This document shows, one piece after another, positions 54,351 to 64,000 of a stretch of 64,000 nucleotides of DNA. This DNA comes from Phascolarctos cinereus. Lineage: Eukaryota; Chordata; Mammalia; Diprotodontia; Phascolarctidae. Positions within the stretch are counted from its first letter, which is position 1, and each line of letters begins with the position of its first letter. A program made the translations under genes and the position numbers. The notes below the pieces were generated by a model. It did no database searches and was not told the DNA's origin. It saw only the letters and a list, made by a program, of their open reading frames with translations. The stretch covers positions 2,112,501 to 2,176,500 of the forward strand of contig NW_018343973.1 in NCBI RefSeq assembly GCF_002099425.1. The letters are read 5' to 3'.

Positions 54351-57253
54351 TTTTTTTTTTTTTATAAATTTATTTATTTTCAGTTTTCAATATTTACTTC
54401 CACAAGATTTTGAGTTCCAAATTTTCACCCATCTCACCCCTCCCCCACCCAAGATGGCATGCATTCTGAATATCCCTTCCCCTAGTCTGCCTTCTTCTAT
54501 CTCTTCCCCCCTTCTCTTATTGCCTTCCCCTTCTATTTTCCTGTAGGGCAGGACAGACTTCTGTACCCCATTTCCTGTATTTCTTATTTCCCAGTAGCAT
54601 GTGAAAACATTTTTTTAACATGTTTTTAAAACTTTAGGTTTCAAATCTTCTCCCTTCCTCCCTCCCCACCCACCCTCATTGAAAAGGCAAGCAACTCAAT
54701 ATAGGTTATACATGTGCAGTTATGCAAAATCATTCCATAGTAGACATGTTGTGAAAAACTAACTCTATTTCCCTTAATCCTATCCTGCCCTCCCATTTAT
54801 TCTATTCTTTCTTTTGACCCTGTCCCTCCTCAGAAGTATTTGCTTCTGATTACCCCTTTCCCAATCTGCCCTCCTCTCTATCATCCCCCTGTTCTCTTGT
54901 CCCCTTCTCCCCTATTTTCCTGTAGGGTAAGACAGATTTCCATACCCAATTGAATGTGTATGTTATTCCCTCCTTAAGCCAAATCCTATGAGAATAAGAT
55001 TCACTCATTCCCTCTCACCTTCCCCTTTCCCCTCCACTGTAAGAGCTTTTCTTTTCTTTTTTTTTTGTGAGATAATTTACCCCATTCTACTCTCCCTTTC
55101 TTCTTCTCCAAATATAATCCTCTCTCATACCTTAATTTTATTCTCTGGATATGACCCCTTAATCTTCAACTCACCCTGTGCCCTCTATCTATCTATCTAT
55201 CCTCCAACTACCCTAATACTGACAAAGGTCTCATGAGTTATAAATATCATCTTTCCATGCAGGAATGTAAACAGTTCAACCTTAATAAGTCTCTTATGAT
55301 TTCTCTTTCCTGTTTACCTCTTCATGTTCCACTTGAGTCTGTATTTGAAAGTCAAATTTTCTATTCAGCTCTGGTCTTTTCATCAAGAATGCTTGAAAGT
55401 CCTCTATTTCACTGAATGACCATTTTTTCCCCTGAAGGATTATACTCAGTTTTGCTGGGTAGGTGATTCTTGGTTGTAATCCTATCTCCTTTGCCCTCCA
55501 GAATATTATTTTCCATGCCCTGCGTCCTTTAATGTAGAAGCTGCTAAATCTTGTGTTATCCTGATTGTGTTTCCACAGTACTTGAATTGTTTCTTTGGCA
55601 GCTTGTAATATTTTCTCCTTGACCTGGGAACTCTGGAATTTGGCTACAATTTCCTAGGAGTTTTCCTTTGGGGATCTCTTTCAGGAGGAGATCTGTGGAT
55701 TCTTTCAATTTCTATTTTGCCCTCTGGTTCTACTATATCAGGGCAGTTTTCCTTGATAATTTCTTGAAAGATGATGTCTAGGCTCTTTTTTTGATCATGG
55801 CTTTCAGATAGTCCAATAATTTTTAAATTCTCTCTCCTGGATCTATTTTCCAGGTCAGTTGTTTTTCCAATGAGATATTTCACATGTTTTCTAATTTTTC
55901 TATTTTCATTCTTTTGGATTTGTTTTACAGTGTCTTGATTTCTCATAAAGTCACTGTCTTCCAATTGCTCTATTCTAATTTTTAAGGAAGTATTTTCTTC
56001 AGTAATCTTTTGGACTTCCTTTTCCATTTGGCCAATTTTTCTTTTTAGGGCATTCTTCTCCTCATTGGCTTTTTGGACCTCTTTTGCCATTTGGGTTAGG
56101 CTATTTTTTAAGGTGTTATTTTCTTCAGTATTTTTTTGGGTCTCCTTTAGCAAGCTGTTGACTTGTTTTTCATGATTTTCTTGCATCACTCTCATTTCTC
56201 TTCCCAGTTTTTCCTCTACTTCTTACTTGCTTCTCAAAATCCCTTTTGAGCTCTTCCAAGGCCTGGGACTGATTCATATTTTTCTTGGAGGCTTTGGATG
56301 TAGGAGCTTTGACTTTGTTGTCTTCTTCTGGTTGTATATTTTGATCTTCTTTTCACCAAAGTAAGATAATATAGTCTCACTCTTTTTGCGCTGCTTGCTC
56401 ATGATCCCGGCCAATTACTTGAGTTTTAAACTCTTTGTTAAGGTAAGAGTCTGCTTCCAATGTGGAGAATGTACTGTCCCAAGCTTGGGGGTTTATAGCT
56501 GTTTTCAGAGATACTTGTAGGGACCTATAAATTTTCAGTTCTTCAAGGTGGTATGATAAGGGGCGAGGTGTTTACTCCTTTCCTGGCCTGTGCTATTAGT
56601 ACCAAGCACTCCTTTCTGTCCTGTAACTGTGAGGAAGGTTTCCTTCCACAGCCACTACAAGCTCCACCATGCCAGCGCTCCTCCTCACCCCAGCACCTGC
56701 CACCAGAACTGTGACCCAGATCCAAGCAGGGCAAAGCAAGAGATTCCTGCCTCAGCACTGCAAGAGATCCCTGCAATCCCCTCTGATCAGCCACTCAATT
56801 CCTCCTCAGTCTGTGGGCTGGAAGCTCGAGAAGCAGCTGCCCACCCCAGGGCCACACTCTTGGGGAATGGATCTGAGACCCCGCCTTCCTCTCTCAGTAC
56901 CGCAGAAACAGACTTTTCCCACTGACCTTCTAAGTTGTCTTGGCATTCATGGATTGAGGAGTCTGGAAACCACCACAGCTGCCCACGATTCGGTCCTCTG
57001 AGGCCTGCTCCAGGTTTGCTGTGGCCTGCGTGCCCATGCCGCATTGCCCTTTGCTCCCAGCCCAGTGCAATATACATTTCTGATCAATCATCCAGGTTGT
57101 CTTGCGCTGGAAATTGTTTCACTCTGTCTTTTTTGTGGGTTAAGCTGCCTTAGAATTTGTTTAGAGCCATTTTTATAGGTATTTGGAGGGCTGTGGGGGA
57201 GAGCTCAAGCAAGTTGCTGCTTTCACTCTGCCATCTTGGCTCCTCCCAAATGA
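54351..57253 (-). mobile_element. Near-full-length HAL1 inside a MIR, 2.9 kb
   Basis: The A-tail (T run at 54351-54364) lies at the left and the 5' end 'gggaggagccaagatggc' at the right. The order is 5' UTR, ORF1 and 3' UTR without ORF2, collinear with 16937-19815 and of nearly equal length. The 9-bp duplication 'ctcaatttc' (54342-54350 and 57254-57262) lies within the MIR. It is antisense to RAB31. Confidence 0.9.
55294..56402 (-). pseudogene. HAL1 ORF1 (L1 ORF1p-like), broken
   Basis: The start MSKQ is at 56402. The long open part 56195-55644 carries the coiled coil (MAKEVQKANEEKNALKRKIG), NRSRRENLKIIGLSESHDQK (RRM start) and IERIHRSPPERDPQRKTPRK, equivalent to L1 ORF1p. The C-terminal domain follows in another frame and stops at 55294. 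The span of about 369 codons is normal. Frame shifts near the N-terminus and near 55640 inactivate it. Confidence 0.82.
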
Positions 57254-57397
57254 CTCAATTTCCTTTTCTGTAAAACGGGGATAATAGTAGCACCTACTTC
57301 CCAGAGTTGTGAGGATCAAATGATATAATAATTATAAAACACTTAGCACAGTACCTGGCACATAGTAGGTACTATATGAATATTAGCTATTATTATT
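57254..57397 (+). mobile_element. MIR SINE, 3' part
   Basis: 'ttctgtaaaacggggataat' to 'atgaatattagctattatta' completes the MIR that began at 54217. Its terminal TA is the Tigger1 target. Confidence 0.88.
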
Positions 57398-57398
57398 A

Positions 57399-58353
<955 letters not shown>

Positions 58354-58420
58354 TATTTCAGCAAACATTTATGAGATGCTTGTGATATGAAATGCACTGA
58401 CATATGTCCCACAGTACATG

Positions 58421-58546
58421 TTTTTAAAAGACTATTGGTATTAGGTGACTTGCCTAGGCTCACATAGCTAGTTGAAGGCTACATTTGAACTTAGGTCCTC
58501 TTGACTCCAGGGCTGGTGCTCTATCCACTGCACCACCGAGCTGCCG
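58421..58546 (-). mobile_element. A-tailed SINE
   Basis: 'attaggtgacttgcctaggc' to 'caccaccgagctgcc'. The copy is slightly diverged. Confidence 0.85.
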
Positions 58547-59279
58547 TTTATTTCTGTCATGTGGAAACACTATAGATGATTTGAGGTGGGCATGAAGCTT
58601 GGTGCTGCTGGGCTATCAGTTTACTATTGTATACTACCTCCTCCTCTCTCCAGTCCTCATGTATGGATAGTGGGACTTCTATATGGAGGAAGATTTTAGG
58701 GAACCATGTAGAAAGCCTTGCTGAAATGTCCTACTATTATTTTTAACCTTCTTTGTTCAACTTGAAGTTTATTCTCCTTTGAGACTGTGTTTCAAATCTC
58801 TTTTACTTCTGTCTCTGATTCATGTAATCCGAGGGACACAGACTGTATTCCATATTTTTTTAATGGCAGCTGGGACTATGGGAATGATGCCTAAATTGGA
58901 CAGGAGGGCTTTTTTCAGTTCACTGGTTAGTATGCCTTTTGAAAACTGAATAAGAGCCCTAGATTTCAGCCAGGACACAGAGTGAAATATCTTTAGGCTT
59001 AGAAGTTTTCTTTCTGTCATACTCAGATTCTTATATTGCGATTTCATCTTTCCTTTTAATTATCTCCTTGAATTATTTTTCTTTTCCCTTGTGTATATCA
59101 GCTTGTGTAAACAGATTTTATTTCTTCCTACAAATACTTGGAAATATTTGTCACCTATGTGCTTCTTCAAAATGTCAAAAGAAGTTATATTTGATTCTGG
59201 AGACAATAAGGAGCCACAGGAGTTTATTGAGTAAGGTAGTGATGTGTTTAGATATGTGAAAATCATTTGGCAGCTCCTC
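58547..59279. other. Intronic, no recognised element
   Basis: Nothing assigned. The open frames are short. Confidence 0.4.
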
Positions 59280-59515
59280 CATGCCTGGGATACTCTCCTT
59301 CATCTCTTTCTGGCTTCCTTAAAGCCTCAGCAAAAATTCCACTTTCTGTAGGAGACCTTTACAGTTTCCATAGCTACTATAACCTTCCCCTTTAAGGTTT
59401 CCTTGCAACTGCATTGTATGTATCTTGTACGTATTCATTTATATTCATTCATGTTATCTCCCCCCTTAGAATATAAGCTCCTTGAAGACAGGAACTATTT
59501 TTGGTTTTTTTTTGT
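59280..59515 (+). mobile_element. L2 LINE 3' region
   Basis: 'cctcagcaaaaattccactt', 'aggagacctttacagtttcc' and 'agaatataagctccttgaag' are L2 in order. Confidence 0.75.
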
Positions 59516-59551
59516 ATCTCTCATTGAAGGTCCTCAAGAAGAGGTTGGATG

Positions 59552-59697
59552 GTGGGGCAGCTAGGTGGTGCAGTGGATAAAGCACCAGCCTTGGAGTCAG
59601 GAGGACCTGAGCTCAAATTCAGCCTTACTTACTAGCTGTGTGACCCTGGGCAAGTCACTTAACCCCTTTGCTGAGCCCCCCCAAAAAGAAAAAAGAA
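59552..59697 (+). mobile_element. A-tailed SINE
   Basis: A complete copy from 'ggggcagctaggtggtgcag' to a C/A-rich tail. Confidence 0.92.
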
Positions 59698-61379
59698 TCT
59701 GGATGTCTCCTTATTGCTATGTTATAGTGTGAATTCCTTTCAGGTATAGCTTGAACTTTAGATTATTCCAGAGAGCCCTTTCAGCTTTAAATTCTTTGAT
59801 TTTGTGACTTTCACAATATCGAACAGTGAGTAAATATCACAGGCAAGAACCACATCTAGATCTTCTGAGTCTAAGACCATTGAGTGATCCTATTTTAGGG
59901 GAGGTATTTTAGGATTATCTTTTGGTGCTGTAAATCACATCTTGGAGGCTGCTACCTTTGTTTACGTGATGGTTGCCTTTGGGAGCCATTGGGAACATGG
60001 GCAATCATTATGGAAATGGGCAGCATTGCAAGGAGAGCGGTCAGCTCTATTCAAGTGTTCTCACTCAGATTGCTTAGGCTTAATGCTCCTCTCTGATGAA
60101 AGGCATTTTCTATAGCATCTCTCCAACACTTGCCTATCCCAGGTGATACTTTTGCCTATCTCAGGTATACCTTTACATTGATATCATTGGTATATTTCTG
60201 GGTAGTTTTCATGTTAGTGCCTAAAGACTTCTTAAGTTCTTACTTCCTTTCAAGTTGGGTGATTTCAGATAGATGGTGCTTATTTTGCATTATTACCTCA
60301 CACTATCATTCCTGTAAATTTCTCATCATTCCCCTAATGCAAAATACTTCCTTTATTTTTATAGGGTAGTTGGACAAGCAGAAGACTAATACTGTTATGA
60401 AGCAGCTTCCTTTGGATCACATTGTCCAAAGACTAGCAGGAAAGGGTCAGAAAGTAGAGATTCTTATGAATTTCTCTGTTTTCTGACACAGGGTGAGGGA
60501 GAAACTTTCTAAAAGTCAGACCTCCCAAAAGAGAATGAGTTGCCTTAGAAACTGGCAGATTCTTCCCACCATAGCTTTACAAACAAAAACTGAATGATTA
60601 TTTGTTAAATGTATCATAATAGGGATTTCTTTTTCCAGAGTGGGTTGGACTAGATGTCTATTGAAGTGCTTTCCAACTCTAAAATTCTGTGCATTTGTGA
60701 AATATTTAAGTTGTCTGGTGGTAGATCTATCACTAAGAAAAAGGCTAAGAAATAAGTCTTTAAGTCAGAATCTTGGTAAGTAATATACATTGCAGTGTGA
60801 CATTTTTCACTTAGGGGTTTTAGAATTGTCTGTAAATGATAAATATAGCGCAAAATTTTTCACTTTTAGATTCGGAAACGTGACAGGTATATTCCTTCTG
60901 TAATAGACTGAATGCACTGAGAGGAGAAAGAAAGGGGTGGTTAAGAAAGAACAAGGATAAAAAAAAGTTCATCCACCTCAGTTTTGATAAAGTCCTCCTT
61001 CCTTAGGTCTCCCTTGCCCATTCTCCACCTTAGGAGGATGATCCAAATAGTGTCCTTTCTTCCATTGCCCTTAGTAATTATAATAACACCTTACATTTGC
61101 ATTGGATGGTAGGAATAGCCACATTGATGAGATCATATATCTACTGTAATATTGCTTTATTATATTTCTATGTAAATAGAATCAGAGCATCCTAAAGTTA
61201 GAAGGGGTCTCAGAGCAGTAATCCCCTCTTGAAACCTCCCATGATAGGGAATTCACTCTATGAGGAACCCATCATATATTGGGTCAGCTAAGAGTCTTAG
61301 AAAAATTGTAAAGTTTCCTATGAAGATTTTCTTTCTATTGAATTCATTTATAAGAGAATGGGGGAAAAGAAATGAAGAA
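59698..61379. other. Intronic, mostly unassigned
   Basis: A short MIR-type tail ('gggttggactagatgtctat') lies at 60640-60690. No exon is recognised. Confidence 0.4.
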
Positions 61380-61605
61380 ACATTTATTAATTACCTACTA
61401 TATACCAGGCACTGTGTACTTTACAGATATTATCTCATTTGATCCTTACAACAACCCTGTGGGGTAGGTGCTATTATTATTCCCATTTTACATTTGAGGA
61501 AACTAAGGCAGACAGTGGTTAAGTGACTTGCCCAGGATCATACATCTAGTAAGTGTCTAGGACTGGATTTGAACTCAGATCTTCCTGACTTCAGACCCTG
61601 AAGTT
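61380..61605 (-). mobile_element. MIR SINE, full length
   Basis: 'acctactatataccaggcac', 'cattttacatttgaggaaac' and 'gaactcagatcttcctgact' run from tail to head. Confidence 0.85.
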
Positions 61606-62065
61606 GTTACCCATTGCTACTAACTCTACCCTTTGAGGCCATGAAAAATAAGTCAAATTTATTTTTTGTTATGATAGCCTTCAAAAATTATGAGTCTTCC
61701 TTTCCCTAGCCCTTCACTCCACACATACGTACTTATATTTCTCCTGGTTAAACATTCACTGACCTGGCATGACTATTCTACCCACCTGCTTCTAGAAATC
61801 TCCAAGCTAAACAATAAGAGGAGCTAATTATAAAAGGAGACCTCTTATGAATGAAACCCAATAAGAATGTTTCATCTCTCCAGAGTTCCCCCAATTTTGA
61901 CATTATTTTTTCTATTAATGCAGCCCAGGATCCCAAGATTGAAGTTTTGGCCACCAGGTTATACTGGTGCCTCATTGCATTTGCAATCCGGTAAAAACTT
62001 TCAGGTTTATTGCACATGTTGTAATATGGCCTCTCCTGTATAATATTTGTGAATTTGATTTTTTA
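61606..62065. other. Intronic, no recognised element
   Basis: The minus frame at 61778-62017 shows no domain. Confidence 0.4.
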
Positions 62066-62213
62066 TTTTATTTATTTTTTTGTGAGGTAATTGAGGTTAA
62101 GTGACTTGCACAGAGTCACTAGTGAGTGTTATGTGTCTGAGGCTGGAATTGAACTCAGGTCCTCCTGACTTCAGGACCAGTGCTCTATCCACTGTCCCAC
62201 CTAGCTGCCCCTT
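62066..62213 (-). mobile_element. A-tailed SINE with target duplication
   Basis: The flanks 'gaatttgatttttta' (62051-62065) and 'gaagttgatttttta' (62214-62228) differ at one base of fifteen. Complete copy. Confidence 0.92.
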
Positions 62214-62228
62214 GAAGTTGATTTTTTA

Positions 62229-62809
62229 AACCCACATCTAGGGCTCCATATTTTATTCATACTGAATTTCATCTAATTAGGCTACTCTTTCAATGGGCTA
62301 GTGACCCCTCAGACCTTTATGTTAATTTTTTTCCGTGTGAACAATGTTTTTATTTTTTGAAATTTTGAAATTTTTGTTTTTCTGAATTTGTTAAACATCC
62401 AACATACATGATCATTTTCATATAAAAGAAACACAAAGGTTACTCCTTGCTCCTTGGGACATTTATACTTGTTCACTGCAAAACCAGTCTAGATTTTAAG
62501 GAAGGGTTCCAACATCAGCCATATTCAATCCTTCACTTGTCTATGAGCACTGTTCCTGACTCACTGGGCTTCTTTTTCCACTACTTCATGTTAATTTGAT
62601 TATCAAGTCATCTATGTCTTTATCCAATTTGGCACATCTAAGGTTTTAGAGGATACTTTTGAAACAATTTGTTTTCTCAAGTATTTTGAGTGTTCTTCCT
62701 CCCCCTAAAATTTTGCTTACAATATCAGTTTTTACTTTGTAAAGAACAGTAACCTTGAAGTCTACTTTTGTCCAGATTGTCATAAACTCTACGAAGTGCA
62801 CTAATGTTA
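62229..62809. other. Intronic, no recognised element
   Basis: AT-rich and unassigned. Confidence 0.4.
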
Positions 62810-63008
62810 CTGATGACACTTGGAGTAAAGAAGACTTGGGTTTCACTTCTTCTTCTCACATTCCCCTACGAGTCAGTTAATTTCTCCCAACCTCAATTTC
62901 CTCGTAGAAAAAAAAATTAGTAATAGAATTTATACTATCTACCTTACTGAGTTCTGGGGAAATTGTGTTGTAAAGCATAAAGCTCTCTGGAAATGTGAGC
63001 TATTTTTG
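62810..63008 (+). mobile_element. MIR SINE, old copy
   Basis: 'aagaagacttgggtttcact', 'cccaacctcaatttcctcgt' and 'tgttgtaaagcataaagctc' follow the MIR order. Confidence 0.65.
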
Positions 63009-63009
63009 G

Positions 63010-63245
63010 ATCATAGAGCTGGATAAGGCCTAATTCATCATCTTGGTTCAAACCAGTTTTTTTTATTTTTAATGAGGAAACCGAAGTCCAGAGAGGTTCG
63101 GTGACTTGTCAAATGAGATAATATTTGTGAAGTACTCAGCATGGTGCTTGGCATATAGTAGGCACTTAATAAATGCACCTTTGCCCCACTTCCTTTTGTC
63201 CAAAGCCACACAGACAGCAAAGAGTAGAACAGGGAATAATTCATT
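63010..63245 (-). mobile_element. MIR SINE interrupted by a MIR tail in plus orientation
   Basis: Antisense MIR core (63060-63108) and head side (63195-63245) flank a plus-oriented MIR 3' piece (63110-63180: 'tgagataatatttgtgaagt', 'gtaggcacttaataaatgc'). Confidence 0.65.
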
Positions 63246-63291
63246 CAACCAAGGTTGTGTAACAACTGATTTAGTGTTGTTTCTGTTACAC

Positions 63292-63488
63292 CAGTTGAGT
63301 CAAACTCAAATTCAAATGAGAGCCACTGATTGAGGATCCCAGTGGCAGCATATTGGCTTAGTTTTAAAATGTAGTGTATCTATGTTCTTTTGTGTTTTTA
63401 TTTATTTTGTCAAGTATTTCCCAATTACATTTTAATCTGGTTCCAGATGCACTTAGGAGTACCGCAGGTTGTGTGTTTGGCACTTCTG
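63292..63488 (+). mobile_element. hAT-like MITE
   Basis: The ends 'cagttgagtcaaactc' and (reverse complement) 'cagaagtgccaaacac' are imperfect inverted repeats. The interior 'tcccaattacattttaatct' and 'ggttccagatgcactta' matches a short marsupial hAT element I recall. About 197 bp, non-coding. Confidence 0.65.
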
Positions 63489-64000
63489 CATGATGTCACA
63501 CTGACTTTCTGTTTTACAAGTGTGATCACACTGCCTTTTGTATCCCCAACCCACCAGTGTAGCACAAAGCACCTTGCAGTATGGTAGGTGTTTCATAAAA
63601 TTCAATTGAATTAAAGTTTCCTCCTTGTTAGAGTCTTCTTTCTTGCATTTTTAATGCTGTGAAGAAGAAAGATCAGTAGATTTGTTTCCTCTAGACGACT
63701 GGCCCCATTTTAATACTGGCCCAGATGTGTACTCTGTCCTCTCACTGAACCTTGTACCTTAATGTTTTGATTTATTTCCACGGCATAAATCAATCAGAGT
63801 CTACCAGAAATCTAGTCTGGGGACAGTTTTACTGTTGCTGTATATATTCTGTGATACTGTGTGAATGAAATGAAGAATAAAAATACTTCTTTTTGGTGAA
63901 TTTAATCTTAAACTCATTTTTTGTTTAAATATCCAGATTATTGAACTTGAAATATTTTATTGAATTTTGTGAACTTGTTTCAGTTCTTCACTTGACTTTC
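63489..64000. other. Intronic, no recognised element
   Basis: Nothing assigned up to the window edge. Confidence 0.4.

Overview
The window is mammalian nuclear DNA and almost certainly marsupial. The evidence is the repeat content: many short A-tailed SINEs with a MIR/tRNA-like head, CORE-SINEs ending in a BovB/RTE-like tail, marsupial-type L1 3' ends, ORF1-only 'half-L1' (HAL1) elements, old L2 and MIR, and a Tigger1-type DNA transposon. An Australian marsupial would fit, but I cannot fix the species from sequence alone. Nothing here is bacterial or viral in organisation, and there is no multi-gene system.

Only one host protein-coding segment can be supported. It is coding exon 1 of RAB31 (Rab22B, a Rab5-family GTPase) on the + strand at 24192-24230. 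It encodes MMAIRELKVCLLG and ends at a GTGAGT splice donor inside the P-loop. It lies in a CpG-rich promoter region of about 1 kb (23700-24700). A 12-codon uORF ends on top of the tandem ATGATG start. Everything to the left is intergenic. Everything to the right (about 40 kb) reads as RAB31 intron 1, and I did not see exon 2 (DTGVGKSS...).

Left intergenic part, region by region: an L1 3' end carrying a two-level SINE nest (2.1-4.0 kb); an unclassified pair of direct-repeat modules in the same order (5.2-6.4 and 8.5-9.8 kb), with an LTR-like block and a foldback MITE between them; a minus-strand L1 end (10.1-10.8 kb); a solo LTR (about 11.2-11.6 kb); an RTE-like LINE whose reverse-transcriptase and endonuclease halves face opposite ways (11.6-13.2 kb); a minus-strand L2 (15.6-16.7 kb); a near-full-length HAL1 (16.9-19.8 kb); and an L2 carrying two opposed SINEs with the DNA between them inverted (20.1-20.9 kb).

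Intron part: a series of MIRs and SINEs; a degraded third HAL1 (about 30.8-33.4 kb); a TA-flanked MITE directly followed by a 7SL RNA retropseudogene (35.3-35.8 kb); a second partial 7SL copy (41.2 kb); a head-to-head SINE pair (50.1-50.6 kb); and a compact nest at 54.2-58.4 kb. In that nest a MIR is split by a 2.9 kb HAL1 and its 3' tail is hit by an internally deleted Tigger1 that contains a large (GA)n array.

The main interest is in transposon mechanics: microinversion, possible twin priming, LINE/SINE tail sharing and microsatellite birth. The start-codon architecture of RAB31 is also of interest. Family names rest on remembered consensus sequences and were not checked against a database.
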